From positions 28,210,001 through 28,274,000 of the forward strand of contig OU612068.1 in assembly GCA_914767715.1 (NCBI GenBank): DNA of 64,000 nt, read 5' to 3'. The DNA is from Membranipora membranacea (Eukaryota; Bryozoa; Gymnolaemata; Cheilostomatida; Membraniporidae). Below the pieces are notes generated by a model. That model did no database searches, was not told the DNA's origin, and saw nothing but the letters and a program-made list of their open reading frames with translations. Positions 12,134-26,637 of this stretch are shown piece by piece; within the stretch, counting starts at the first letter, position 1, and every line of letters begins with the position of its first letter. The translations under genes were made by a program, and so were the position numbers.

Positions 12134-14574
12134 CTGAAACATAAATACCAAATTAAGGAAATGCCAACAAAATCAAGTGATCTTTTCAGCTCTCTTGTGC
12201 CAATGGTTACAGACTAGAATATGGGAACTTTGGTCTCTATTGAGCAAAGGCGCGCAGTTCATTTAATAAAATAAACAGAATAATGGTGTTGTTTGCTGTG
12301 ATCTGGAACTGTTAGAGAATTGCTGCTTTTGCACTAGTGGATAAGGTTCCTTTGAATCCCAGCATACTTGATGATAGAATTACACACTGAGGGTTGGGAT
12401 AGGCTCAAGTTTCTGGCTAGCAAACTAGCTTGGTTCAATGATGATAACTGTCAATGGGGAATGTTGTGTTTGTTGAGTGTTGCTGCCAAGACGGCCTCCT
12501 CCCATGAATCCATGTACCAATTTCAGTGATATACCAAGGCTAGTTCCAGAGCATATAAGGATGATGAGTCAGAAAATCACATCAAAACACCATGTTCAAG
12601 AGAGACAAATAAACATCTGTTTTTCAATATCACAGGATAAAACTGGGGCAGATCCTATGACTGATAACAGTTTGAGATGGAATGTTACACAACATTGGTC
12701 CATGTTTTGTGGAGTAATTTTAATAAGTGTGAACTTACATACCTGATTTTGCACTATGTTGTAGAAAAGAGTTTGAATAATAGTTTACTCAAAAGTTTTA
12801 AAACCTTGAGATGAGATAGATGCAATTTAGGACTGAAGAAGTGAAGATTCCTTGCAGAATATGTCGATTTTTCTGTAAACAGCTGATTACTGGTAAAATA
12901 ACAACAAAGTCACATGACCAAAGATAAGCTGATCATTGGTTAATCCTCAACTCTGACCCGTAATATTTATATCACGTGTCAGTGTCATGTATCAGAATCA
13001 TGGGGCCTCACAAGGTTAAATAACAGGATGAAATATCAATTTAACATGTTCTGTAATCATGAACTGTCAAAGCTATTATTATAAATGCTCACCAGAATAT
13101 ACTGGTTCAGCTGAAAGCTGGTTTTACTATCTAAAAGTTTGTTTAAGTCTTTTACTGTATTTTCTGAGCCAAGCAAAGTTTTTATCCTTATAAGGCCTCT
13201 TTACTTTGAGCACCAGCCAATCATGTTACTGACAAGTGTCAATATCAACATTGGCCATGTGCATAGCAAGTGGTTGCATCTATGGTTATTATGCAGGACA
13301 GGATGTATAGAATGTGACCTTTGATCATGTATGATTGTGTATGATTGTTGCGTGGATACAGTACTCTGTGACCCAATGTATTGAGGGGAAGCAGTTTCTG
13401 TTTTCTGTAATATTGGCACACCAAATCAAGTAGATATATAGCCGATATAAATCCATCGGTTAGTAGCAAATGACATAGTGCTATCAGGGAGTTTGCTCCT
13501 TGGTACTACGTTATTTGTAAGGAAATCCCAGCAACTTGTGTCAGTAGTTAAACCGAAGAGTACTCATTGACTGAATATATCTGGCAGCTAACATTTTATG
13601 CATTGATTTCAGTCTCCGAAATATCATTAAAAAACTGTTATATGAAAGTTTTGCAATTGGCTCATAACTATCTGAATTTATCTACAAGTCAAAAAATGAA
13701 GAAATGCAATCCTACAATCATACTTGAGAGGCCATGAATGGCCCAGAATCCATTGATATAATGTTTACATATAAATTGGGGTTAGAATTGGCCAGAAGCA
13801 AGCAGCTATTGTCAAACACGTTCAACAACAGATCATGAAAGCCACTGTGAAATCATGCAACAACGTTCTGTAAAAGACTGTTTGTGATACTGCTTTGTCA
13901 CATAGGAGACGGTACAAGTGAGGATCTCACATGGAATGTCAAAGGCGTCCAAGGAGTCACCTGATATCTGCATTGAACCATAACTATTTGTCCAACATTG
14001 ACTGGAGAAAATTGATTCGGAGGAAATCATCTGCTTTATTTGATACACTTAGAAATCCATCTGGTAAACACAGCAAAATATGTTGTTTTTTTCTGGGATT
14101 TTTCTGAAACATTGTCAAATTACTCCCAGATTTCAACAAAAATTATCTATGGTAAGTAAATTATAACTACCAGAGTATAAATCAGTAAAAAGTATTGCAG
14201 AAAAACATACGCAGAAAAAATTCAAAAATGGCCTTATGCTAAGCGATGCATAGAGAATTGCACACTTTGTATAAGCTTGATGTCAATCGACACAACACGC
14301 AGTAATGCAAGAGAAATGTGCTGTAGCGTTTTTGAAAAGCGTTCTTGCGAAGTCAACCGTTTAAAAAGTAGAGAATGAAATTGGAGAGTCAGGAAAAAAG
14401 ACTGCATAGTAATCTTTTCATTAGATACACACCAATATAAATCTTACTAAAATTATTTGCAGCGCTTGGGATAACACTTTGAAGTCTCATCTTTCTCACG
14501 TACAAAAACAATAATTGAACATTCTATTATTATCAATGTCTTGTGTATGACGACAAAAAAGATTCTGTGCTTTG
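12134..14574. other. Upstream region of TP53INP and 3' UTR of extended synaptotagmin
   Basis: This 2.4-kb stretch lies between two genes on the minus strand. It should hold the untranslated first exon and promoter of TP53INP, plus the 3' UTR of the extended synaptotagmin. A candidate minus-strand AATAAA (TTTATT on the plus strand) lies at 14035-14040. No convincing coding exon was found. Confidence 0.5.
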
Positions 14575-17500
14575 TTATTGGCTGCTCATTTGACTGGTAA
14601 AGCTTTGAGTCATATCTGGAATTGATTCACTGGACTCTTTGATATTTCTGACCAAAAACCAGTCCGTCCTTGCTTCACTCAAATCCAGGGCAGGAATTCT
14701 CAGCAACACCTACAAAACGGTGTGATCATAGAGTGTTACATAAAGTTCTGAAAAATTGATTTATCTATCAATATCTCAATCTATATTGATTGAAATAGTT
14801 TCGCTTCATGGAAGGTTACATGGAGGGAATATTGTGTGGATTTGCAGGGTGGAGACAGTCAGCTCAGTCGTCAAGCTGACAATCACTGTAAGATACCAGT
14901 ATAAACTGATGCTGTCTCCTATCTATTGTACATTGCAACCTAAGCATTGGGAAACATTAGGAGGTGAGAACAGGGCGTTATACACTCTACAGACAATATG
15001 GCTTCTACTCCAGACAAAGTAGAACAACAACACTCTGAGCCATAATATCTTATAATTCCACATAATTATGACTTGCCATGTCTGTTTACAAGACAATTAT
15101 TACATCAACAACTTCTAGGTTATACATGAGACATATGTTCCAGTGCTTGGGACAAAACATGTCAAGCAGGCTTTGTTTTGTCACCATGGTGGTGCAAAGC
15201 AAACCATGTAAGTAAGTATTTTTAAACACAGAGCAATTATTTATGAGGTGTCAGCTGGCTAACAAAGAATCTATTTATGGTGTTTCTCAGCCTTGACTGA
15301 CTGGGTGAGAGAGAGTCAGAGATAGTATATACTATATGTAGATAATCATGAGTAGAGGCTTAGCTGACACAGTGGAGCAAACCATGATCAGAGAAAGAGT
15401 CACTGACAAGCCCACATCATTGTGATTTATTAACACATTGCTTGAGTGCAAAAGCTGTCACATTGGGGGATAGTGGACGTCACTATCTCCACCTACTCGT
15501 ATGAGCACTCAAGCTAATAACCACCTTTAGTCACATTGCCTCTCCTACTCTTTATTATAAGTACTTACTGAGCCCATAGTAGACTTTCCCTTCTTGAGGA
15601 TTCCTCTCTTGTTTTTAATACTCAACTCCACCATGGCATTCTCCACATTTGGTTTTAATAGTTTGAACTCAAACCTTGAAAAAAATCAATTTGGTAATAA
15701 AATAAATAAATGACAGTATGTTGTGGAAAACATGAGGAGTGGCAAAAAACCATGAATACTAGGTTGAGGATCTGTATGGACTCTTTGCATCACGGAAAGG
15801 AGTAATTGGTTGTGCAAGGCTTTAATTTGCCCGTAGCATTGCACATCATGGTAACATTTACCAGCTATCAGTTACAACACGACATACATGATAGATGGTG
15901 TTACTCATTGCCTGTCCATTTTTTACTCACGTTTCGTCATACACTGGATTAAGTGTAGCTTTTTGTGATTTAGTTCTTTTCCTATCCACCTTGTGTCGGC
16001 CATTGTACAGGGTGAGCATCACAAATGGGTCAGGCACTGAGTCCTTCTCAGACTTGATAGCTACCAAATCTCTGTAGTATAGGAAAAGGCCAGTTCTTAT
16101 ACACAACAATACTATGTACTACAAGCCTGTCTTGGCAAGCTTGTCAAGACAAGCTTGGTAGTACTACCATGTTGGTGAAAATACAGAAGTCTATAGTGTT
16201 GTTGATTCCATAAGCATTTAGAAGAAACTATGACAGTCTCTGACATATTTTCAATCTTCAGGTAACATACGGTAAAGTGCTTGTAAAATGTTTCGAATTC
16301 TTATGATAGCATCCTGTTTGTTTTAATATGTTTTTGATATATAGTTCTAAATGTAGTTGATAGGGTTTTGTTCTTACCTGCATTGATGAATGACCATCAT
16401 CAGCTTCTGTTGTGTAGTTGAATATCTCAAGGTTATTTGTATTTTACCAAACTTGGAGTCATCTAGATTTAAATTTCTACAAAATTTGATACATTATTTA
16501 GGTGGAAGTATATTGTTCACACACCTGTGGTTTGTTTGAAAACCACAGAATCCAGGGTATTACTTTGGGCCATTGCCAAGAAAAACTGTTCAAAACATTA
16601 ATTTTGGATAGATGTATTAGCAGCGTGACGGTCAAGATTTAGGTGAACCGTCATAATCTAGGTAAACAACTACGCACATGGTATTGTAATTTAGGGCGTA
16701 ATATTGCTCTACAAAGGATTTAGGCTCCCTCAACAACAGTCTTCATTTGAGCATTCAACCTTTGGCCGGCAGTCTTCATCCCTGTATACCATCATACTCC
16801 TTCGAACTCATATATTCAGGCTAAAGTAGCCACTAGCCTATTGCGATATTTTTGCAATTTTCTCAAACTCTGACATCATCGGAATATCTTCAGAAACATT
16901 TAGAAGGGCCTGACAGGAGGGCTGCTTACTCTTTAATGCCGGTGGCACTTTCATCAGCTTTCTGTACAATCTCAGACACGGTGGACCCATCTGGACGACT
17001 TATTACTATGTATGTTGAGCCTCCAGCTATAACTGTAAATATAACATCATCCGAACATTAACATTTATGTATGCAAGACAACAGTACTACTGACATACAC
17101 TGTATATCAATCCTGATAAGTCAGTGAGTACAGTGCAATTCCATAACCAGGATTCTAGGAATAATAAGCAGTCACCAAATCAACCTCTCATGTAAATCTA
17201 TTGACAGTAATTCCCAAGACCAGCAGTGATGTAAAAAGTAAAGTTCACATAGAGTTACAGACCGAATTTTTTATAAAATGTGGAAATCAATCGAGATTTG
17301 CATAAAATGGTCATCAATAAGTGAAGAACAGCTGTAGAGGGATTACTGACCAGTGAGTCCCCTACTTCACTCAAACATTAGTTACATAGAACTGAGCTGT
17401 CAAAGCATATCATTATCTCAGAGTAAGGTTATACCCTGTGTCAACAACAAATAACATATGTGAGTTGAAGGGCCTGGGATTCAGTCACAAGAGGTTATGG

Positions 17501-20500
17501 CCATTATCATTACAGCGACGCTGATACAAGGAATCGATCAACTCTCAATATACGATATACTATCACTGAGTAAGGATATCCTTACCCTGTGATATTATCA
17601 GTAATTCTAAATATTGTTTGTTGTTTCCCTGTACAGTGTACTTTTCACAATAATTAACCGTTGACAAAAAAACCATGCAATGACTGTTTGCTATGCCAAA
17701 ATAGTATGCAGCATTGTTATTTTATCACAACCATCTAAGACAGGCAACAATTAGAATCAATCAAAATTGGGCTGCTGAACAATCAAGTATGATCAGTAGT
17801 AAGTGTCATGTCTTTGAGACGGAATTATCAATAGGAGAGTAAATAGCCTACATATAATTGACGCAGGGATTGACATGTCAATAATGTGGCAATGTCATCT
17901 CATTCCTTAATAGATCAAGATAAATTTGAGGATGTCAGGGTTTGATTTCTCATCCTGTGTTCTACAGATTTAGGTACAGTTACAGTTAAGACTTTTATCC
18001 AAGGAAGTATAGAACATCTGCACATCCTTGGATAAAAATCTTAATAATCTGTTAATCCAAATCATAAAAATGGGCTTATAAATGATTGGCACAATACAGT
18101 GCTGAATAAAACCCACCATTACTCTCCGTTTCGCTCCAATTGTCAAAGTCCAGTAAATCAGACTGTCCTCCGCTAGAGCTGTTATCGTTCTCCACTCGTG
18201 TAGACAGGGGTGTAATCTTACGGGGTTTGATAGGGGTGGATACAGAAGGCACGGCGCTGGTCGTAGGGAATGACTGCTGAGTGAGAGACAGTGTGGGTAG
18301 GATAGAGGAGGAGAATGGGTCACTGGTGGGACTTGTAGACTGAGAAGCTGCTGCAGCAGATAAATCTGATGGTCTGACAGGCTTTACTGGGCTGGGATCT
18401 GTTGTAACTAAAGCCTAAAATAATACAACATACGTGTAATCATTGAAAATCGATCACCAAGCCTAGTTGTTACATTTTCAAAACCAGGTTTGAATGAATT
18501 GATAACAAAAATAGAGATAAAATTAAAAATTGTATAGGATAATAAATGATTGAGGAGTAATCCACTCTTTGAAGTTTTAGTTCAGAGAGGACACAACTAC
18601 CAGAACGTCAAACAACCAATAAAATTGCCTGTGGTACAGGTCAGTGTGATAGGATACTATTAACAATAACCTTGAGGCTAAGTTGTAAAGCTAAATCTGC
18701 GTCTGCACTGCTGCATTTTTCAAGCTTGTATGATGAGTTCTCTGAATGATCCTTGTCATCTATAAGCTTAGAGAGCGGTATCTCCACCGACCCCAGTACG
18801 CTATCTGTAATATCATCTATCACCTACAATAATAGTGTGTGAGTAAATTCCTTCATAGCCAGCAAAGTTATGCAATGATTATGATACTGTGATTATATCA
18901 TCAAACTTAGATTATTGAAGGTTCAGTTATGAGGATTATCAGCTAAAAGTATGAATCTAAATGCTAGATTATCTACAGTGAACGTAATATAATAAAGTTC
19001 AGATAATAGGGGGCTATTATAGTTGCTTTCTTGGTTGTTCAAGCACAATAACAATGTTATGGATAAATTCATACAGGTTCATGTTCCTAACTTGTACTGT
19101 TTTACAACTATATGAGTTATGACACTCATACATGTATAAAAATTAAGTGACAGGCACTCACTAACCTCACACATGAGTTTCTGCTTCGCTGGATTTGATG
19201 AAAGTATCGAGAAATTTTCTCCCCATGACGGTGACATGGAGCCAGGCACTAATTTGGTGTAATATTCCCTATTGGTATCTACACTTAGACGTACATATGA
19301 AGATGGTTTGCTTAAACTTCTGAGCCCTTTCTATAACACAAAGAATCAAATGTAAAAAAACAAAGTAATCAGACAAATAATAGTCACACACTTGTTTCCG
19401 ATAGATGGAACATTCCCTGATACAGAAAGTGGAGGTCAGATCTTTAGATTAGTGGCTGTATTCGACATTTCCCATGCATAGCATTGATTTTGGTGTTATT
19501 ATTTGTGTGGTAATTTTGAGCAGTTTTGATCAAGGACTCAGTTATTTTCCTTTTTTGGTCTGGATTAGATGGTTGATTATATTATTATCTTCCTCATATG
19601 CCATTCACAGACGTGCAAGGGAATTAAAATGTTTAACCGTTAGGTCAGGTAAATGTAATGTCTCTATAACACCACTATTAGGACTTTATAGTGAGCGTTT
19701 TCTTGTTGGACCATGAATCCAAATCAATGCTATTATCACAAAGTGTTTGAAAGACAGTAGACCTCAACCACAGTTGAGTAAGAAAGTATTATGCTGAGAC
19801 AAGCCGAGCCTTGCTATCTCACCTGTGTTGGATGGGAGGCCTGTAGAAGATAGGTAAAACTATTAAATACAATCTGACGAAATCACCGCCGCAGCCACCA
19901 CACACCCTAATCAGTGAAAACATCATCATTCCCATGCTAGCAAGCCGTGCCTTGTCGTTGTAATGGGCAGTCACGCTAACCGAACCTACCTTTGACCAAG
20001 CTAACTCTATCACAAGATATTAACAATCGTATGATCAGGGAGGGCTGGACACTCCCTGGTCTGATGACCTTATGTATCGCATCACCAGGCAAGGAGTATG
20101 CTACACTTTAGGATGAGCAGACAAATTAATCAAGCTATTAACAACTGGGAGATGCTTCTGCCCACTCTTGACGGAAGAGGACATTATAGAACTTACCGGC
20201 AGGTTTCTGGCAGACTGTACACCGACAGTAAGCATAGCTGTAGCCTTCCACTGACATCCAATCATTTCCTGCAGAAGTACATAGCAAAGAATTCACAAAA
20301 TACTCCATTTTGAGTTATCAGCTCATGTTAGTTGGATGGTACTCAATTCTACTGAGCTGCTTTTCTGTGTGGAATACACTCACATACATTCAGAATAAAG
20401 GGGAGCAATTCCAAAAATGCAGAACATTTCATAGCATGTAGTCAGGGATCCCTGATGTAATAGTTTTGCTAGAAATCATAGATAAGATTAACTATAGTCT

Positions 20501-23500
20501 CTGGTTTCACTATATCAATGTCTTTTATCAATAATATAATTGCAGTAGCGACTGTTTGCTGAGTGAGCATGACATTTGAATTTTATGTTTTGTAGATGAA
20601 ACTAACTTCATTATACCATTCATTATACTGGTCAATGCCATTTAGAAATTTAGAGACCATTTTCGAATACAGCACTTGTAAAAAATAAGCCTTGTTGTTT
20701 TGGTTTTGAGGAGGCAGCAAAGCCTAACAAGACAGCAAATGATGACTTGAACTGAGTACTGACCGGCTGAGGTAGCTGTGACATGTTATCACTCAGCTGT
20801 AACCATGTGGGTGTGATACTGATAGTACCTCCTGATGACTTATCCAGATTCAACCAGATGTTCTTACCACTGGACTCTGTCAGCGTCGATATGCTCACGT
20901 AGCAACTGTAAAGGAAAGGGGCCGTAAAATTATAGAATATATATATGAGTATCTACGAGGACGTCCATGCCGGAACTTTATTATATAATGCTAGTAGTTC
21001 TAGTATCTAAAGTCAGGTGCATGCTGGTAACATATTACATAATTGCAGTAGAATTATACAAGCCCTCATTCATGCATTTCAATATGAGAGGACAAAGCTT
21101 CCTGCCGGGGGTAAGGCTCTGGGGGCTCAGACTAGGACAAAGCCTGCATAAGACCTAAATGCTGCCAGCACATTTTTCTTATTTATGCTTAGTGCATGTT
21201 TGATTGAACTACAGGTACTGATTGTACTATGGGTAAATGAAGCATTATACAATGCAAACCAAACGCTGATCTAGGGTAAATCATAACTCTAGCTAGACTT
21301 GTGGTATACTCCAAGAAACATCCCCTGTGGCATGCAAGACAATGTATGTCATAGATCAATCAAGGTCGCTATGTCCCATAGGTAAACAAACATTAGCAAT
21401 CCTGTTCTTCTTCACATATCTGAAATGCCACCAGTCATTTAAATCAACCCTCTGGCTCACCTGCCGAGTGATCCGATGCCGGTATCGGCAGCATCAACAC
21501 ACTGAACCTCTACATACTGATTCTCAACATCATTCACTAAAAACTGAAAAGAACGAAAAGATAGATAAACTTTGTTCCGGAATGTATTATTTAGCGAGCT
21601 GTCTGGTATAGACATGACATGGCATTGAGAACTGTTTGCGATGAAAGCATAGACACTCAGGGGAAGGTTGGGTAAGTATCCTAAGGGTCTGCAGTTTTGG
21701 TCAACATGTGGGCACCATATTCTCCTATGCTATTCAATTCACACATAATATGTGACAGAGATTTGAAATATTCCCAAGCGTAATGCTAACTATACATTCC
21801 CATGGGAAACAATTTTCTGGCTAAATAATTCCATGTAATGGTTAGGATTACCTTGAAGGTAACACAACATTCTAAGCACTGAACATGCAACTCCTGACGA
21901 GAAAGGCAATATTTTATGATGGTTTGACCTAAAATCCTTGACGATTCTGGGTGTGAGGCAAATTAAACCAATTTCTATCAGTTAGCACTTACCTCAAATG
22001 ACTCGTTCCACATAGGCAGGTCTGTCTTTTGAATGACTCCAGTTTTACGTACTGTGGCTCCTACTTGTATTACACAGTAAGGATCTATAGAATCAGTCTG
22101 ATCGTTGCGTGGTAAGTCTTTAGCTCTATTTACATGTATCCTCAACACTCCCTATAACAATAAACGGGTATACATAGATCAACAAAATCAATCTTCTCCT
22201 TACTACCTATACTATCCCACCAGAGACTATGATCCCACTACTCCTTACTCAGCTGTGCCCTTATCAAGTAAAAATCTTGGTCATGCTCCCATCCCCTCCA
22301 ATATAAAAATTCACCCTCAACTAATACGACATCTGAGCTGCAAGATCCCTCTTAGATAAATGACTACGGGGAGGATGGGGTATACAAACAGTTAGTTAGA
22401 CAGTAGGATGTAAACCCTAATCATTTCAATTAGATCTTTCATAGAGTTTTATTACTCTGTGGTTATTTGTTGGAGACTTCCTTTAAACGTTAGTTCAGTG
22501 TCAGAACATAACACAACCAATAAAGTTCACATGCCCGCACATTAACCTACATAACCAGTAATGATTTATCAAATATTTCAGCGCAAGGCAACAGCATATC
22601 ACAGAGTGCGATACCCTGTGAGCATATATATCACAGAGTAAAGATTTATCCTTACTCAGTGATACATATACAGCAGATTAGTATCAATATGGAATTTAGC
22701 TTATTAGGTAATAAGCCGTCAATCAATTGGCTACTGATCCCTAAACACGCTAACTTCTGATCCCTCAAACCAGTAGGTTATGTACATCCCCATTTGTACA
22801 GAGAGATTTATAGCACTCCTAATTTTATGAGTTATGACTGTACTTTTGTACAATCATTTATATATGATTATAAAACCTATATAGGAAAGGATGGCACAGT
22901 ATAATGGATTCTGCAGCTTGCAGACATCGCTATGAGTAGCTTAACAATATGAAGACATTAAACTTTGTCACCATGCGTGGCAGGCTGTTGTTACTCCAGG
23001 TAGCAATTCATGATGACAGGGTATTAATCATTGAACCAGTCAGTAACATTGTAAAAGTATTTACGAAAGTGAAATAAAAAGTAAACATCACTTGAGTGAG
23101 TGAGTGAGTGAGCGAGCGAGCGAGCGAGCGAGCGAGCGAGTGAGTGAGTGAGTGAGTGAGTGAGTGAGTGAGTGAGTGAGTATACTACCCGGTCATACCT
23201 GTGGTAACGGGTAGGATGTAGATGATGAGTAGTTATTATTTACTGCTATAGTTAGACAGTGTGGTAGCACCAATAATGAAGTTAGCTGATCCGATATACT
23301 TTCATGAATAATATCCCTGTAAATAAGACAATTTGTATAATTGTAGCTAAATGCAAGTCTCAAACGTTGTTACCTAAATCCTCTCAACTTTTCCTAACCA
23401 CAGACCGGAAATAATCCATAAGTACTTTTCTACCTTTGAGATCAAAGTCAAAGCCACGTATTATCATCAATAACATATACGTTGCATATATCTAAAAGAA

Positions 23501-26500
23501 AGGAATGGAAATCTCCAAATTGAGGGAAGAAAATCGTCAAGACTAGTATTCAGCAAAACATATTTGGTTTGGTTTAACTATAGGTCACATATATACAGTG
23601 TATATAGCATGATGATAAAAAAATTATACTTAGGTGATTTGTCAATTAACTATTCCAAATCTGGTTGTGATTTAACTGGATGCAATGAATACTAATACTA
23701 TACTCACCTAAAACCAGCTATATTGAGTATACTAGCAGCCTTAGCCAGCCGAAATGAAAGTGAAGGAGCCGAGACAAAACTGATATTCATTTTACCAAAG
23801 AAAGGCCATGCTGAGTTCAGCTCTGTTAGCACCACTCTCAATGTACCGTGTACCTACAACAGAGTATTGCTCTTGGTTATTAATTTGGTCAACCAGATGA
23901 CTTTAAATGAATATGAATGATAGAAGCTACGAAGACAATATAACTCTCAATTGTTGTTTTTCCAGCTTCAAAATATAGGCATAATAAGGGCAAAGTACAA
24001 TGAACCTGGATATAACATACAATCTAAGGTATGGTATGGCTTGTAGCCAAAGAAGACGCATGGTTCAGTATATTTAATGAATCTTTCTTTGACACAAAAT
24101 AAATAAATACTTTGTGACATACATGTACTCATCTGACACAATAATAATACCTGAACATCTTGAATAGAGCTTTCTAACTTGCCAATAGTCAAGCCTATAT
24201 CTGCATTGCTGTTATATCTAAAACACGTAATATGATAGTGATACTTATCTATGATATCTACCCATGATTATTAATAATTTAGAGTACACTGATGAATGGA
24301 AACCTTGTAAACGAAGATAGTTATCTGGACAGAGAAAAATAATCCACTATTTACTGTTGCTAGCTGGTGAGCTATAAATTTTTAATGAGTCAAATACGGA
24401 AAGGAATAATTTCATCAATGTGTTGATGCGTAAGATGACCATGAACAAGGAAATGAATAGTCATACTGATGGACTTTCAAGAAAGTGTCAAAATCAAACA
24501 TGGAAACATATTCAACTTACAATATTTCTATGTCCAGAATGATGTAATTCTTCTCACTATCTTTGACATTGACTGCAAGGACCTGCGGAACCTTAAAAGA
24601 ACATAAACAGAAGTCGATAACAACATTATAAGTAGCTATAAACTTTTACTATGGACCAGCCCACCTCAGCTAGATTGCTAGGTGATTTACCAGATTAAAG
24701 ACCCTTTTAAGCCTCATTATTAGTAATTAAAAAAAAACATCACATTCTGCTGGACTTTAATCATACCTCAGCGAGCAAAGATAATAGCTCAAAGATCAAT
24801 AGCCTGACAGCATTTTAGAGGTCAAATAGACAATTATAGTATGGTACATCTCTGATGTCATATAGAACTATCAGAGACTAGAATAATTGACAATATTTGA
24901 CAATAGATAGCACAATTGATTTCAGATTGATGATTAAAGTCAGCAAATGACACATTGTTAATGCATGCACTCAACTTGCACACAAACCGGAGACAAATTT
25001 AATGAGTTAAATGCTAAACTCATCTGTCTTTGACCAAACAGATTGAGCCAGGAAGTGGAATAAGTATTCACCATTATTAAAGACTACCCAACGACCAATG
25101 CAAATTATAGTCAGGCAGTTACTCATGATAAAGTTGTCAGATTTGCATGGTCAAAAAAAACTCAATGCTCTACTTGTCCTGCATTATTGATGTTGGAAAG
25201 AGTGCCTCTCATAAGGCACTGTAACTTATCACAAGTAACTGCCTATCTGATATTTGGATTGTCGGAAAACCATGAACACAGCTTCTTCATAAATTGTATA
25301 TACCTGATCACCGAGGTCTATTGCAGTGAAGGTGAATGATTGGAGTGTGCTCGGTAGATTCTTCCTAATGCTATGCTGCAGCTGGTTCCTCATAAATAAG
25401 TCTACCTTCTCCTTCTGATACGGCCAGAGTCGATAAAAGACCTACATGGGTAACCATGAAACATTTTTATTTAGGGAATATGCAAAACAAGCTTTCTCCC
25501 TCTGTAAATGCGGATGAATACCTAAAAAAAAGCTGTGTATCCAGCCACTACGCCTCAATAGCACTCCAACACCACAGCGGGGACAAATTTGTTCTAGAGG
25601 ATAGGACCTATGCAGTGTCCATAAACATACAATATATAAATTTTCGTGTTTATTGCAGTGTCAAATGATAACTATATGAGTACCCCAGTACAGTATGTCA
25701 ATATGGTTCGAGAGTACAGTATGTAAAATAAATTTGAGCACAAGCCAATGGTATTTATTTGCAATTTGAACAAATTGGGTTGGCAATGGCATACACTCTT
25801 TTGAAGTTTGAAGATGTATGAAGTCATACCTTGCTCAACCATTCTGTCTGTTCTCTATTCACTGATTCCAAATGCTGCAATACACAATACAACCATTAGA
25901 CACTTACATATAGGCTGGAGTTGCAGTTTTCAACATACATATTTCAGAGATTGCATGTAATCTCAACGAGTGCACTGGGTTGACGCTCAAATAATATTGC
26001 ATGAACAGTAGGTGGAGTATTTGCGGCATATTTTTACGTAACACTTTGCAATAAACAGATTTGACATAGGGAGGACTGGAAGACACTGATTTGGGGCAGA
26101 CTGTATACAGGGTTTAGCAATCCTTTAAATGCTTTGTCAGTGTATCACAATTATGTATCATATGAGCAAGGTGCACAGAGCTTACATAGTCGATTAAAAT
26201 CCATGAAGATATCAGCAAGGAGTAAAACCCTTACTCCTTGATATCAGGTCCAGACAATGTACCATAGCCTCAGCGACTACACCCCAGTTAATTATAAAAC
26301 TTAAACAAATGGGGAATAGAAAGTATGAGGTTGTGAGTGAGTTAGGCCAGGGAGAATGATTCTGGTTAGGCATCTCATCACTATCAGTGAGTAGTAAGTA
26401 GTATAATAGTGTTATATATTTTCCCAGTCTGCTTACCTGTAAAGATGATATAGGATGTCTGAAACTAAAGCTATTCCCTTCAAAGAAGTATATATAGAGA

Positions 26501-26637
26501 AAGACTGTGATGATGCAGACCCAAGCTATACTGAGCCCATGATATCCAAATAGCCACACTCCACAGAGGGCTGTCAAAAATCTCAAAAACACAAACAGCT
26601 GAGTGGAAAGTTTGGGTTTAGCTGTAGATGGAGGCAT
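14575..26637 (-). CDS. ESYT: Extended synaptotagmin (ER-plasma membrane tether and lipid transfer)
   Basis: Exons 5' to 3': 26637-26437, 25874-25830, 25441-25304, 24591-24521, 24217-24151, 23853-23708, 23316-23199, 22151-21993, 21543-21461, 20905-20764 (probably extended to about 20671), 19840-19823, 19330-19166, 18823-18671, 18414-18117, 17032-16930, 16476-16378, 16071-15931, 15674-15569, 14709-14575. About 800-826 residues. An N-terminal hydrophobic hairpin (about 12-51) is followed by an SMP lipid-transfer domain (about 70-262; LWPYQKEKVDLFMRNQL, HGTLRVVL), C2A (from GVLRIHVNRAKDL), C2B (AVLLGFAASSK, PSWGENF), a Ser/Thr/Pro linker, and C2C (IQITLRYSTTQKLMMVIHQ, TLNPVYDETFEFKL). Known E-Syts anchor in the ER, bind plasma-membrane phosphoinositides through C2C and move glycerolipids. 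TMEM24/C2CD2L was considered but lacks three C2 domains. Confidence 0.93.
16118..16163. repeat. 45-bp near-perfect palindrome in an E-Syt intron
   Basis: The segment reads almost the same on both strands, centred on an AAGCTT. Its halves are CTGTCTTGGC and GTCAAGACAAG. A related but shorter palindrome is at about 52876-52922. Confidence 0.7.
17555..17600. repeat. Short hairpin repeat (GAGTAAGGATATCCTTAC core)
   Basis: This is an imperfect palindrome, TATCACTGAGTAAGG followed by ATATCCTTACCCTGTGATA, in an E-Syt intron. Related copies are at about 17411-17442, 22594-22670 and 36831-36875. Confidence 0.7.
22594..22670. repeat. Two adjacent copies of the short hairpin repeat
   Basis: CATATCACAGAGTGCGATAC with CCTGTGAG is followed directly by TATCACAGAGTAAAGATTTA with TCCTTACTCAGTGATA. 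Both fold back on themselves and share the core of the 17.5-kb and 36.8-kb hairpins. Confidence 0.65.
23093..23180. repeat. (TGAG)n/(GAGC)n simple repeat
   Basis: About 22 tetranucleotide units switch from TGAG to CGAG and back. On the minus strand the array lies 18 bp inside the intron, just past the donor of the E-Syt exon ending at 23199. Confidence 0.95.

Noticed and set aside
26212-26436. Longer E-Syt first exon, reading on to 26212
   Set aside because: A canonical CAG|GTAAGC donor at 26437 and the next phase-0 exons give SMP-domain homology; the read-through sequence has none.
14575-26637. TMEM24/C2CD2L identity for the SMP-C2 gene
   Set aside because: Three C2 domains and C2C features matching extended synaptotagmin (TLNPVYDETFEFKL) fit E-Syt better.
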